Positions 15,949 to 26,700 of a stretch of 64,000 nt of DNA are shown piece after piece. Under the pieces are notes generated by a model. The model saw nothing but the letters and a program-made list of their open reading frames with translations. It did not search any database and had not been told where the DNA came from. This DNA is from Actinokineospora diospyrosa. GTDB lineage: Bacteria > Actinomycetota > Actinomycetes > Mycobacteriales > Pseudonocardiaceae. Each line of letters begins with the position of its first letter. Position 1 is the first letter of the stretch. Both the position numbers and the translations under genes were made by a program. The DNA lies in the NCBI RefSeq assembly GCF_024171925.1, contig NZ_JAMTCO010000009.1, positions 152,705-216,704 on the forward strand. Direction: 5' to 3'.

Positions 15949-18702
15949 ATGTCCGCACCGCTGGGTCGCGCCCTTCAGCGTCGTCGCCTCGACGCCGCTG
16001 TCGACGCTGTGCGCGTCGGGCGGGGCCGTGTGCTGTTGGTCGAAGGTGAACCTGGCATCGGCAAGACGACCCTCGTGCGTGCGGTCACCGCGGCGGCTAC
16101 GGGGTGCGCTGTCCGTTGGGGCTATGGCGATGAACTTGGCCAAGACTTGCCGCTGCTGCCTGTGCTCGACGCTCTACGGGGGGACGACCCCAGGCTTGAG
16201 GCTGCTGACCGGCTGTTGCGGGGTGAGACCGGTGCTGTCGACCCCGTGGCCGCCGCGTCGCGCCACCTGCTCGCGATCATCGCTGACCAGTGCGCTGCCG
16301 TCCCCACCGTGATTGTCATCGACGACCTTCAGTGGGCCGATAGGGCTACCGCCACCCTCTGGTGCCACCTAGCGAGACTTGCCCGCGATCTACCCCTGCT
16401 CCTCATCGGCATGGCCCGCCGAGTCCCTCGCGGCACCGAGCTGCTGGCGATCCGGCGAGCCGCGGGCCGGTCCGGGATCCTGACCCTTGACCGCCTCGAT
16501 GACGACGCGGTGAACATGCTCGTCGCCGACCTCGCGGGCGGCACTCCCGGGGCGCGGCTGCTCGCACTGGCTGATGGTGCCGCCGGAAACCCGCTCTACA
16601 TAACCGAACTCGTTGAAGCACTTCGCCGCTCAGGTTCCATCGCCGCGCAAGAAGGGGAGGCGGAGCTAACCGCGGACCTAGCGCCCGGGTCGCTTGCCGC
16701 CGCTATCGCACACCGCCTGGACTTCCTGCCTGAACGAGTCCGTTCGGTCTTAGGTGCCGCCGCTCTGCTAGGTGTCGAGTTCGATCCGGCTGATGTAGCG
16801 GCAGTGTTGGGGGAGAGGGTCACCGATCTAGTGAGCGCGTTGGAGGAGGCCCGCGCGGCGGGCGTTCTTCGCGAGTCGGCAGACAGGCTTGCCTTTCGCC
16901 ATCCGCTGATCCGTTCCGCCATCCACGACGATCTACCCGCCGCCGTCAAGGCTGTTCTGCACCGTGACGCCGCGGTTGCTCTCGCTGGATCCGGTGCGCC
17001 GATCCGCCGTGTCGCGAAGCAGTTCCTGCGGGCGGTGGACCTCTCCGGAGCGGCCCGCCTCGACGCGTGGTCCACCGCATGGCTCGCCGACGCCGCATCG
17101 GCTCTTATCGCGCAATCCCCGGCTCTCGCTGTGCGCTTACTCGACCGCGCGGTTCGCGACACAGGCGAAGGCGGCCCGCTCGCGGCCCGTCTCGCCGACG
17201 CCCGCTATCGCACGGGCGACCCCGCTGGCGCCGAAGAGGTCGCAGCCCGTGCCTTGGCCGCTACAACCGACCCTGATCTGATCATCGACCTCCACTGGAC
17301 CCTCGCCCAATGCCGTGCATTGACCGGCCGTTCCCGAGAGTCACTCGCCGCTCTAGCGGCGGCGGGCGACCATCTGCCTGACAGGCACAAGGCTCGGCTG
17401 TTGGTGCTTACCGCTCGCGCTCACCGTGACCTCGGTGAAGTTGACTTGGCCGGAGTTGTCGCCGCCCGCGCGTTAGAGGCCGCTGAAGACGACCGCTGGA
17501 CAGTCGGCTGGGCCTTGCACGTCCTGACGGTCGTGTCAGTCATGAGAGGCGACGTCGCCTCCGCTCTGCCGCTGTTCGACCGGGCGCTCGCGGTCACCGG
17601 TGCCGACCCGGCGCTTCTCGACCTGCGCCTGCTGCTGCAGATCAATCAAGCTGTGGCACTCGGAGATGTCGACCGCTACCCGGAAGCCATCGCCGCTGCG
17701 ACGACTGTGCGCACGTTGGCCCAAGACGCGGGTGGCCTGGTCCGACTCGCCCAAGCCCACAGCGCTCTCGGTGAGCTCTTGTTCGACGTCGGCCGCTGGG
17801 ACGACGCGCTGACCGAAGTGACAGCTCTACCGGACGACGTCAAGGACCCCGGTGTCGCGTGCTGTGACCACGGCATCGCCGCTCTCATCGCCTTCCACCG
17901 TGGCGACCCCGAACGCGGCACCGCCCACCTCGCTGCGGCGGCTGAGCCCGCCAAGCACATCGGCAACCGTGTGATCGGGTCTCTAGCCCTCGCTAAAGCT
18001 CTCGACCATGAACGGCGAGGTAGGGCTGACCGCGCCCTCGCAGGGCTCTTGAGCTGTCTTTCCGAGACAGCTCAAGAGCTAGAGGAGATGGAAGACCTGC
18101 TCCCCGAGACCGTTCGTCTCGCGCTGCTGGTTGGTGACCACACCGCGACCGAGTACGTCGCGGGCTTGGCCGAGAAGTCCAACGAACCCACTGCGCACCG
18201 ACTAGGGGCGGCAGCGCTATGCCGAGGCCTGATCGACCGTGACCCGCTAGCGCTGTCTCGGGCCGCTGAGCACTACCTCACGGCTGGACGTCTCTTCGCA
18301 CGCGGCCGCGCGCTTCACGCTGCCGCAATTGCGTGGGCTCAGGCAGGGGACACGGTGTCCGCACGAGCGGCGTTCACAGCCGCCGACGACCTCTATGACA
18401 CCCTCGGAGCGGCCTGGGATGCGGCAGGACTGCGTTCGGCACTCCATACCCATGGCATCCGTCGCGGCCCCAGGTCTCGCCATCGCGTAGAGCGCACGGG
18501 ATGGAGCAGCCTCACTCCGGCAGAGTCAACGGTGGCGGAACTGGTAGCGCGCGGACTGACCAACCCCGCGATCGCCGCAAGGTTGGTGCTATCGCCACGA
18601 ACCGTGGCCACCCACGTCTCCCACATCCTCGCCAAACTGGGCATGGCCTCCCGGACGGAGATCGCCAGGGAGGCCGCCGCTCACTACCGCGAGTCCGGGT
18701 GA
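15949..18702 (+). CDS. LAL-type LuxR transcription regulator with AAA/STAND ATPase domain
   Basis: 917 residues. Walker A GEPGIGKTT is at ~33-41 and Walker B VIVIDDLQWAD follows near 125. A long TPR-like helical region (~350-840) comes next. The C-terminal LuxR helix-turn-helix (~855-910) reads LTPAESTVAELVARGLTNPAIAARL then LSPRTVATHVSHILAKLG. LAL proteins activate catabolic or secondary-metabolite genes using ATP hydrolysis and an unknown ligand (family knowledge). No partner operon is obvious here. Its last 19 bp overlap the end of the convergent membrane-protein gene. Confidence 0.93.
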   Translation: MSAPLGRALQRRRLDAAVDAVRVGRGRVLLVEGEPGIGKTTLVRAVTAAATGCAVRWGYGDELGQDLPLLPVLDALRGDDPRLEAADRLLRGETGAVDPVAAASRHLLAIIADQCAAVPTVIVIDDLQWADRATATLWCHLARLARDLPLLLIGMARRVPRGTELLAIRRAAGRSGILTLDRLDDDAVNMLVADLAGGTPGARLLALADGAAGNPLYITELVEALRRSGSIAAQEGEAELTADLAPGSLAAAIAHRLDFLPERVRSVLGAAALLGVEFDPADVAAVLGERVTDLVSALEEARAAGVLRESADRLAFRHPLIRSAIHDDLPAAVKAVLHRDAAVALAGSGAPIRRVAKQFLRAVDLSGAARLDAWSTAWLADAASALIAQSPALAVRLLDRAVRDTGEGGPLAARLADARYRTGDPAGAEEVAARALAATTDPDLIIDLHWTLAQCRALTGRSRESLAALAAAGDHLPDRHKARLLVLTARAHRDLGEVDLAGVVAARALEAAEDDRWTVGWALHVLTVVSVMRGDVASALPLFDRALAVTGADPALLDLRLLLQINQAVALGDVDRYPEAIAAATTVRTLAQDAGGLVRLAQAHSALGELLFDVGRWDDALTEVTALPDDVKDPGVACCDHGIAALIAFHRGDPERGTAHLAAAAEPAKHIGNRVIGSLALAKALDHERRGRADRALAGLLSCLSETAQELEEMEDLLPETVRLALLVGDHTATEYVAGLAEKSNEPTAHRLGAAALCRGLIDRDPLALSRAAEHYLTAGRLFARGRALHAAAIAWAQAGDTVSARAAFTAADDLYDTLGAAWDAAGLRSALHTHGIRRGPRSRHRVERTGWSSLTPAESTVAELVARGLTNPAIAARLVLSPRTVATHVSHILAKLGMASRTEIAREAAAHYRESG

Positions 18703-19163
18703 CGCTGTCCGCGCCGACGACTCCACATCGGCACCGCGAACCACCAAATCACAAACCACCCGACGATCCCCGTCGTCAGCCACGTCGCCTGACGCGTGCC
18801 CAGCACCACGTCCAGGATCAGAAGCATCGACGCCCCCAATGACAAGACCAGGAAGCCCAACCCGCACAAGGTGAACCACCCTGTCGCTGCCACCAAGTGG
18901 CTCTTGAGCCTCCGCCGGAACACAAGCCGGTGGAACGGCGCAGGCGCGATAAGAAGCGCCGTGGCCGCCGCCCCCAACAACAGGGCGATCACGTAGACGG
19001 TTCGCTGGAACTCGCTGATCTCAGCGAACCGGGGCGTGAACGCCAACGCCAGCAGGAAGGCCAAGAGGAACTGCACCCCGGTCTGCGCGACTCGGATCTC
19101 TTGCAACATCTCTCCGTAGTTGCGCGTCAGGCGCTGGTGCGGGGTCTCGGGATTGTGGATCAT
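18684..19163 (-). CDS. Four-helix membrane protein, DUF6328-type
   Basis: 159 residues from ATG 19161-19163, which has GGAG 6-7 bp upstream; the open frame extends further but has no better start. The N-terminal ETPHQRLTRNYGEMLQEIRVAQTG is a characteristic amphipathic start, followed by four membrane helices and a basic end (SRRRGQRHPDSR). It matches the DUF6328 proteins common in actinobacteria; function unknown. Its 3' end overlaps the LuxR gene antisense. Confidence 0.75.
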   Translation of the reverse strand: MIHNPETPHQRLTRNYGEMLQEIRVAQTGVQFLLAFLLALAFTPRFAEISEFQRTVYVIALLLGAAATALLIAPAPFHRLVFRRRLKSHLVAATGWFTLCGLGFLVLSLGASMLLILDVVLGTRQATWLTTGIVGWFVIWWFAVPMWSRRRGQRHPDSR

Positions 19164-19442
19164 CGCGCTCTCCAGGATCACAGGCAGGGTGGTTTGTCCT
19201 GGTATCAGCCTGCTCGTCCACCCCGCCCGAGACATCCGTCCACTGACCGACACGGGAACGCCGCGTGACGAACCACCCGGGATCGACACAGCGGCCGCGC
19301 GAGGGGCGGGTCGTCCTGCTCGGCGAGGCGAGGTGCTCGCTGATCTGCCTGGGTGAGGCTCGACTGGTCCGTTGCGTCGACTATCAGGCAGCTTGGCCGA
19401 TTTTCACTACCGCTGACGGTGGTCCTGTGCCACGGTCCGGCT

Positions 19443-20438
19443 GTGAACAGACGTATGCTTGTGACCAGCGTGCTCGCTTTGACAGGTGTGCTCGCGATGA
19501 CCACAGCGGCTACGGCAGCGCCAACTCTGACGGTATTGCCCGACCTGACCGGGCAGGCTTACTCCGCCGTGAGTGACGTGAACAACCTCGATGTGGCGGT
19601 GGGCGCCTCCGGCGACGGCGACGAGGTTTACCACGCCGTCCGGTGGGCCGCCGATGGGACGATCACCCAGTTGCCCACCCTGCCCGGCGACACGACCAGC
19701 GGCGCGACCGCCATCAACCGCCACGGTGTCATCATCGGGGCCTCCGGTACCCGGGCGGTCAAGTGGAACGCCAATGGCACGGTCGTCGAGCTTGCCAAGC
19801 CGGTCGGATACACCTCGGTGCGGGCTGCGGCGATCAACAACAGCGGCGTCGTCGTCGGCACGGCTACCACCGACTTCGGCCACTACGCGGCTGTGCGGTG
19901 GGCAGCTGACGGTACGCCCACCCTCCTGCCGCAACCGGTCGGTGCGCGCTTCTATAGAGCGGCGGACATCAACAAGGACGGCGTGATCGTGGGCGCGGCC
20001 GACTCCGGTTCGACGACGGAGGCCGTGGTCTGGAACATCGATGGCACCATCACCGCGCTGACCCTCCCCGCGGGTGGGAGTGATGGCGCGGCCTCGGGCA
20101 TCAACGACAACGGAGTTGTCGTCGGTAACGCTACCGTCGGCCCCAACCTCTTCCGCGCCGTGCGGTGGGATGCCTCAGGTGCACCCACCTTCCTGGCCAT
20201 CCGCTCTGACGCCACCGGTAGTGCCGCCGCTGACCTCAACAACAACGGCGTCGTTGTGGGATACGAGCGGGGATCTGGCTCCTTCTCCTTCCGCGCGGTG
20301 AAGTGGAACGCGGCCGGTGTCGTTGTCTCGCTTCCGATCCCGACAGGGTCGTGGAGCAGCCAGGCAACCTCGATCAACAACAAGGGCACGATCGCGGGCG
20401 TCTCGCTGAACGACGCGCTCCGCTGGAACAAGCCATAG
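19443..20438 (+). CDS. Secreted HAF-repeat beta-propeller protein
   Basis: 331 residues from GTG (VNRRMLVTSVLALTGVLA), which gives a compact signal peptide cleaved after TAATAA; ATG 19455 is an alternative. The mature part is a series of ~45-residue repeats of the type (A/S)INN.GVVVG.....G...AVRW.ADGT...L, the extracellular HAF propeller repeat. No catalytic motif. The role is unknown; such proteins are exported to the cell surface or medium. It ends 2 bp before a strong terminator. Confidence 0.82.
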   Translation: MNRRMLVTSVLALTGVLAMTTAATAAPTLTVLPDLTGQAYSAVSDVNNLDVAVGASGDGDEVYHAVRWAADGTITQLPTLPGDTTSGATAINRHGVIIGASGTRAVKWNANGTVVELAKPVGYTSVRAAAINNSGVVVGTATTDFGHYAAVRWAADGTPTLLPQPVGARFYRAADINKDGVIVGAADSGSTTEAVVWNIDGTITALTLPAGGSDGAASGINDNGVVVGNATVGPNLFRAVRWDASGAPTFLAIRSDATGSAAADLNNNGVVVGYERGSGSFSFRAVKWNAAGVVVSLPIPTGSWSSQATSINNKGTIAGVSLNDALRWNKP

Positions 20439-20440
20439 AT

Positions 20441-20481
20441 AGAAGCCTTGGCGGCGGCCATACGCCGCCGCCAAGGCTTCT
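20441..20481. terminator. Strong bidirectional terminator
   Basis: Perfect 18-bp stem (AGAAGCCTTGGCGGCGGC at 20441-20458 with its complement at 20464-20481) and a 5-nt loop, lying between two convergent stops (20438 and 20491). Confidence 0.92.
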
Positions 20482-20490
20482 AGTGAGCCA

Positions 20491-22854
20491 CTAGTGCTTG
20501 CGCGGCAGGATGATCTCCGCCCACACGACCTTGCCGTCGTGGGTCGCGCGGGTTCCCCATCGGGACGCGAAGGACTCGACGATGTGCAGGCCGCGGTGGT
20601 GCTCGTCCTCAAGAGCGGCGGGAAGGGTGCGAGGACGGGTAGAGCCGTAGTCGCTCACGTCGATGCTTAGGCGTGTCGTGTCGGCGTGCAGGCGTAGGAC
20701 AGCAGGCTGGCCGGTGTGCACGATCGCGTTGGTGACCAGTTCGCTGGCGATGGTGACAGCGCGATCTGTCAACGCACTCAAGCCCCAGGCTTCCAGATGC
20801 CTAGAGGTGAAGTCCCGCGCTCGCGCCGCAGCGTCAGTGCCGGTCGTAAGGGTAAGCGTGGCGAAGTGGCGGTTGTTGCCCTCGTTGCGTACGTACAGCA
20901 AGGCCACGTCATCGGTGTGGGCGCCTGCGGTCAGCTGCGTGATGAGCTCGTCCAACGCGTTCTCATCTTCGGGCAGTTCGCGTATCGCGCTGGCAAGAGA
21001 CTCGATGCCGTCGTTGAGGTAGCCGTTCCGAGTCTCGACCAGACCATCGGTGTAGAGCACAAGTCGTGCGCCTACCGGGAACTCGATCTGCTGCTGCGCG
21101 AAGGTAGTGCCAACACCCAGGGGCATCCCCATCATCTGCCCGATCAAGGAAGGTGTGCCGTCGGGCGATACGTACACCGCAGGCAGGTGACCGGCGCTGG
21201 AGAAGGTCAAGGTGTTGTCTGTGGGGTCGTGCACCGCATAGAGGCACGTGATGAAGTCAGCGTCCGGTGTCGCCATCGCCAACTCGGAACTGTTGCGCAG
21301 CACCTCTGACGGCGGTAGGTCCAACAGCGCGTACGAGCGCACCGCCGTCCGGATCTGCCCCATCACCGCAGCCGCTGAGACACCTCGGCCCGCGACATCC
21401 CCGATGACGAACGCCGTGCGCCCAACCGGCAGTGACACCACGTCGAACCAGTCACCGCCCACCTCGGCGCCGGTAGCGGCAGGCAGGTACCGGGACGAGA
21501 CACGCAAACCCGGGGTCTGCGGGATTGTCGGCAGCATGCTGCGAGCTAGCTCGGTCGCCATCGTCCGCTGCCTAGCGAACAGTCGCGCGTTGTCCAAGGC
21601 GATCGCGCTATAACCGGCGATGCCTTCCGCCAACTGCTCGTGCCGCTCGGTGAACTGTCCCGGCTCGGGATGGCCGAAGAAGAACCCACCCAGAACCTCG
21701 CCGGACGACGGAGATATCACCGGCACCGCAAGGTAGCTGCACACCGGCAGGTGACCCTCCGGCATCCCGTGATAGGGCGGGTTGTGCCCGTACCTCGAGT
21801 CGTTGGTGATATCGGGGGAGCGGGTGGTGCCGATCCCCTTGAACGTCGGCGCGAACACCTTGGTGTTGCGCGGCATGGGGAACTTCTCGAACGCCGACCG
21901 AGGTACGCCTGACAGCGTGAACAACGTGTACGACTCGCCATAGGAGTCGATCAGGTTGTAGAAGAACGCGCCGAACGATGCCCCGGTCGCCTTCGTCGCC
22001 GCGTCGGTCGCGTCCTGGACCATGGCGTCGATGTCCAGCTGCGCCGTCAGCCGCCTACCCACCACTTGCAGTGAGTCGACCAGATCGGCCGCGGCCCGCC
22101 ACTGCTCAACGGCTTCCTCAAGAGCGGTGGCCTGATCCCTAGAGGCCTTCTCGAGCACGGTCAGGTGCTGGCGCAGCGCGTCGCGTTCCGCGGGTAGCCC
22201 TGCCCCGTGCGCGAGCAGCCCGACGCGCAGCCCGATCGCGACCGCCTTGAACTGCTCCGCCGTCCCGGCGGGCACCGGCACCCGCGAGTAGAGCACCACC
22301 GCGAACGGCGTCCCACCTGGCAGCACGCCCCCGAAACCCAGCACCGAGGCGATCCCGTGCTCGGCCACCAGCGCCTGGTCCCGCACGAACCCGCTGCCCG
22401 CGGCGACCGGCACGTGGAACACCCCGTACCCGTCGGCGTCGCCGTGGCCCCCGAGCGTGTCGCCGGGGGTGAGGCCGAACTCCCGGGTCATCGCCGCCAT
22501 GATCGGCATCGAGTCGAACTCGTCGGCGGGTGGCAGCCCGCGCACCCGTTCGTCGTCGCTGTACGCCCCGACAGCGGCCTCCAGCACCAGGTACCTGGCC
22601 CCGGCCAGCACGCCGGGGTGCCCGGTCAGCTCCGCGCCACCGCGGATGGTGAGCAGCCGGACCAGCGGCAGGACCGGCCCGCGCGCGTCGGTGAAGCACT
22701 CGTGCAGCCGCTTGACCACCGCGCGCGAGGCCGCGGTGAAGTCGACCGCCAGCTCCGCCAGCCTGCGCAGGTCGGCGGCGGTGCGGACCATGTCGGAGAG
22801 ACCGAACCGGGTGATGTCGTAGGTCCGCGCGTCGGGCACCCGGTCCGGGCTCAC
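20491..22854 (-). CDS. GAF-SpoIIE phosphatase-HATPase regulator of a partner-switching pathway
   Basis: 787 residues. After an N-terminal region of ~230 residues and a coiled coil come a GAF domain (~255-420), a PP2C/SpoIIE phosphatase domain (~440-650; [38 protein letters not shown]) and a C-terminal GHKL ATPase (~665-785; [22 protein letters not shown]). It joins phosphatase and anti-sigma-like kinase in one chain, so it may both phosphorylate and dephosphorylate STAS proteins (inference). The GTG start overlaps the stop of the STAS gene by 4 bp, which makes that protein the obvious partner. Confidence 0.92.
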   Translation of the reverse strand: MSPDRVPDARTYDITRFGLSDMVRTAADLRRLAELAVDFTAASRAVVKRLHECFTDARGPVLPLVRLLTIRGGAELTGHPGVLAGARYLVLEAAVGAYSDDERVRGLPPADEFDSMPIMAAMTREFGLTPGDTLGGHGDADGYGVFHVPVAAGSGFVRDQALVAEHGIASVLGFGGVLPGGTPFAVVLYSRVPVPAGTAEQFKAVAIGLRVGLLAHGAGLPAERDALRQHLTVLEKASRDQATALEEAVEQWRAAADLVDSLQVVGRRLTAQLDIDAMVQDATDAATKATGASFGAFFYNLIDSYGESYTLFTLSGVPRSAFEKFPMPRNTKVFAPTFKGIGTTRSPDITNDSRYGHNPPYHGMPEGHLPVCSYLAVPVISPSSGEVLGGFFFGHPEPGQFTERHEQLAEGIAGYSAIALDNARLFARQRTMATELARSMLPTIPQTPGLRVSSRYLPAATGAEVGGDWFDVVSLPVGRTAFVIGDVAGRGVSAAAVMGQIRTAVRSYALLDLPPSEVLRNSSELAMATPDADFITCLYAVHDPTDNTLTFSSAGHLPAVYVSPDGTPSLIGQMMGMPLGVGTTFAQQQIEFPVGARLVLYTDGLVETRNGYLNDGIESLASAIRELPEDENALDELITQLTAGAHTDDVALLYVRNEGNNRHFATLTLTTGTDAAARARDFTSRHLEAWGLSALTDRAVTIASELVTNAIVHTGQPAVLRLHADTTRLSIDVSDYGSTRPRTLPAALEDEHHRGLHIVESFASRWGTRATHDGKVVWAEIILPRKH

Positions 22855-23186
22855 CGCCCCGGTACCTCGTCGGCGATGGTGAACAGCCGGTCGAGCGCGG
22901 TCGCCGAGATCGTCGCCGCCACCTGCGGCCGCAACCGGGCCAGCGTCAGCGCCCCGCCCGCGGCGACGGCCGCCTTGTGCAGCCGGACCAGCGCGCTGAG
23001 CCCGCTCGAGTCACAGAAGGACACCTCGCCCAGGTCGAGCACCACCGCCCGCCCGCTGCTCACCACGGCATCGGCCGCGCGCAGCAATTCCGGCGTCGTC
23101 CCGAAGTCCAGTTGTCCGATCACCGACACCACCGCGGTGGCCGCCTGATCGTCCACCGTGATCGTCAGCAGTGCCGGATCACTCAC
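22851..23186 (-). CDS. STAS-domain anti-sigma factor antagonist
   Basis: 111 residues, one STAS domain. [20 protein letters not shown] contains the conserved phosphorylatable Ser in the DSSG loop. Its state would be set by the kinase/phosphatase encoded just downstream, with which it is translationally coupled (GTGA overlap). No sigma factor gene is in the window. Confidence 0.92.
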   Translation of the reverse strand: MSDPALLTITVDDQAATAVVSVIGQLDFGTTPELLRAADAVVSSGRAVVLDLGEVSFCDSSGLSALVRLHKAAVAAGGALTLARLRPQVAATISATALDRLFTIADEVPGR

Positions 23187-23257
23187 CCCGGGCTCCTTCC
23201 GCTCGCTCGTCGGGTGCAGATCGTAGCCGCGTGTGCCCTAGTCACGCACAAAGCGCT

Positions 23258-23791
23258 CTATCGCCGGTCAGGCCATTGCCGGGCCTGTTCTGCCGCGCCT
23301 GTGATGGCGTCGACCACGGCAGACAGGGGCTGCCTCGCGTCCACGGGTATCGCGCCTAGAGCAGTCACCTGCTGCTGGTACTGAGGACACCAATTGCGCA
23401 ACCACGTTCGTTGGCCGGAGGCGCGGCCGAAGTCGTGGTCCCGACCGGGGTTGTCCAGGCGGGTCACCATGGTGGTTTCGTCGATCACCAGCAGATAGGC
23501 CCGGTCGAATCGGGGCCAGGCCAGGGCGACGTTGTCAGCGTTGCCGCACACATAGCGAATACCAGGCCCATCCACGAGTTCATCCAGGAGTTCCAGGTCC
23601 CATGACCAGGTGTGCTCCGAGAACCATGCCGGGTCAGCGTCGTCAGGCAACCACACCGGCTTGCCAGTGCGGTCCAACCACGCTGCCAACACGTTGTCAG
23701 CGTCAACTGCGTCTAACCCACGTCGTGTCAGCTCGGCGGCTACCGAGGTCTTGCCCGACCCAGAGCAGCCGGTGACTAGTACGGCTCCCAC
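23258..23791 (-). CDS. P-loop kinase-like protein
   Basis: 177 residues from GTG 23789-23791, placed 1 bp after the stop of the upstream hybrid kinase. An ATG at 23863 would overlap that gene by 71 bp and puts the P-loop unusually far in, so I prefer the GTG. Walker A is VTGCSGSGKTS at the N-terminus, with VDADNVLAAW and YLLVIDETTMVTRL later. It resembles small nucleotide or sugar kinases/AAA_18 proteins; the substrate is unknown. It belongs to the same leftward operon as the signalling genes. Confidence 0.75.
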   Translation of the reverse strand: MGAVLVTGCSGSGKTSVAAELTRRGLDAVDADNVLAAWLDRTGKPVWLPDDADPAWFSEHTWSWDLELLDELVDGPGIRYVCGNADNVALAWPRFDRAYLLVIDETTMVTRLDNPGRDHDFGRASGQRTWLRNWCPQYQQQVTALGAIPVDARQPLSAVVDAITGAAEQARQWPDRR

Positions 23792-23792
23792 G

Positions 23793-26700
23793 TCAGCGTG
23801 TCGACCTATAGGCGACCACTGCCACATCGTCGTCGTATCCCGTTGCGGGGCGTAGGTCGTCAAATACTTGGTCGATCACGGTGGCTAGGGGGACGTCGTG
23901 GGCGATTCGGTTCGACAGGCTCAGACGCAGCCGGTCAAGACCCGCATCCCAGGGTTCGTCTCGCCGTTCCACCAACCCGTCTGTGTAGAGCAGGACCGTT
24001 GAACCCGGTGGTAGCTCTGTCTGCGCGTCCGTCCGGTTTGTGTCCGGTAGTACCGCCAGCGGCACGGACCCAGCTTGGTCCAACACGTGCGTGTCGCCAT
24101 CCGCGGTGACCACGACCGGCGGCGGATGACCTGCACGGCTGTATCGCAATGTGCCAGTGGCAGGGTCAACAATCCCGCAGAACACCGTTGTGCAGCTTGC
24201 CCCGGGCACGTCTTCCGCATAAGAGTCCAGTTGAGACAACGCTTGCGCCGCACTGTCCGCCTGTTGCAGCAATGCCCGGCACGCGCTACGCAACTGGCCC
24301 ATCACCGCCGCCGCAGCCAGTCCATTTCCCACGCAGTCACCCACCACGATCCCGATGCGCCCCTCCGGTAGCCGGACAACGTCGTACCAGTCGCCGCCGA
24401 CCTCCAAGGGGACCACAGCGGGCTCGTAGCGCACGGCCAGCCCAGGTGGCAGATCAGTCGGCCCCAAGAGGGCGTGTTGCAGGGTCAGCGCCACCCCGCG
24501 TGTCTCATCGAAACTGCGGGCCCGTGCCGTCGCCAACGCCAGGTGCTGGGACATCAGCGCGAACAGGGACCGGTCGGCCGGGTCCGGCGCCGACCACGGC
24601 CGCACCACCAGCACGGCGTCCGCCGCGCCGAGTGCCGTGACCAGGGCCAGTCCCGCCTCATCGCGGGCCACGGCCACCGCTCCCGGCCTACGCCGCGTGG
24701 CGTCCGCGATGGCCTGCCTCAGGTCGGGTGACCAGTGCTCCCAGGTCACCGCGTCCGGATAGGCCACTACGCGCGGGTCAGGGGAGCCGGTCCGCCACAG
24801 CACCACCGCAGCCGACCACGCCCCGAACGCCTCCGCCAACCCGGGTAGCCCGGCGCCGAGCACGCCGTCGACGTCAACCGCCGTCGCCAGCGCCGCGGTG
24901 TACCGAGCCAGGGTGGCCTCCCGGTCGGCCGCCGTCACCCGAGCTGTCACGTCACGGACCGTGCCCACTGACATCCGAGCCGCTCCTGTCCGGTCCGGCA
25001 GGGTCGCCACCAGCGACGACACCCACACGCGGTGCCCATCCCGGTGCCGGATCGGATAGAGGAACTCGCCCTCCCCTTGGCGCAAGAACTGCTGGTGCAC
25101 CCGCTCTTGCTTGTGGCGGTCCGGCCCCTCTGACAGCCACGGGTAGGGCCACCGAAACGGCAACCCGCTCACCGGGTGGCCGGTGATCTTCCCGAAGGCC
25201 GCGTTCGCCTCGATCACCGTCCCCTCCGCGTCAGCCAGGTAGAACCCTTCCTGAAGCGCCTCAACGAGGGTCTTGCGGAACCTCGCTGCCCGCGTGCGTA
25301 GCCGAGCCAGTTCCAGGTTCGAGCGAACCCGCGCCACCAACTCCGCTGGCGAGAACGGCTTAGGTAGGAAATCGTCCGCGCCTGCGTCCAGGGCTTCCAC
25401 CGCGGCGTCCTCACCAGCGCGTGCCGATAGGAACACAACCGGTAGTTCCGCCGTCATTGGATCGGCGCGCAAGGTGCGCACCAACTCGAAGCCGTCCATT
25501 CCGGGCATCATCACGTCGCTAAGCACCAGGTCGGGGGCCTCTTCGGCTATCCGAGCCAAGGCGGAGGTGCCGTCCTCGGCCTGCACAACCTGCCAGGTGG
25601 GGCTTAGTAGCGCCGTCACGAACCGCCGCAGATCAGGGTTGTCGTCGACTACCAACACAGTCGGTGCGTCCTTCGGCGCTCGTGCCACCGGCTCCACCGC
25701 CGCGTCCGACCAGCGCAGCGCCTCCGTCAGATGCGCAGTCCGCCCCGCGGGGATCGGAACACTCGACTCGGTCGCGGTCTCTCCATAAGGGATACGAACG
25801 CGAAAGGCGCTACCCGCGCCGACCTGCGACGTGGCGCCGGTAGACCCGCCGTGCAGCCTCGCCAGCTCGTCGACCAAAGCCAGCCCGATCCCAGCGCCCT
25901 CGAACGAGCGCCCACGCCGATCCGTGACTCGATGGAATCGCATGAACACCTGGGGCAACTCGTCCTCGGGTATCCCTACACCGGTGTCGCGCACTACTAG
26001 TTCGACGTCATCGCCCAGGTCGACCAGGTCCACCTCGACGTGCCCGGCGAAGGTGTACTTAACCGCGTTCGACAGCAGGTTGAGCACGATCTTCTCCCAC
26101 ATGCCCCGGTCGACCGCGACCATCTGCGGCAGCAAGGGACACCGCAGCACCAGTGATAGCCCTGCCTTGCGCACCGCGGGCGCGAATGAGGTCGCCACCT
26201 CTTCGGTCAACGCCGCCAGGTTGGTCCACCTGAGTTCCGGTGTAAGTGCGCCCGCCTCCAACCGCGCCAGATCCAGCAAGTCGTCAACCAGCCTGCGCAA
26301 CCGCTCCGCGTTGCGCAGCACTACCTCGGCCCGCTTCTGCTGCGCAGGCGCAAGAGGGGTCACCTTGTCGGCTACCGCGTCGGCGGCCTCACCGGCGATC
26401 AGCGTCAACGGCGTGCGGAACTCATGGCTGACGTTCGCGAAGAAGTCCGACTTGATCCGGTCCAACTCGGCCAGGTCCGTGATCTGACGCCGTTGCTCCT
26501 GGTACGCCCGCGCGTCGGACACCGCCGCCGAGATCTGCCCACCCACCAACACCAGGAAGTCGTGGTAGTCCTCATCGAACTCCCGGTGCTCGGACACCCC
26601 CAACACCAGCACCCCGGGCGAATCGCCCCCACTACCTGGCTGCAACGGCACCAGCAGCTCGCGGTTGCCCCGCCGCACCGACTCCCGCGCGTGCCACGCC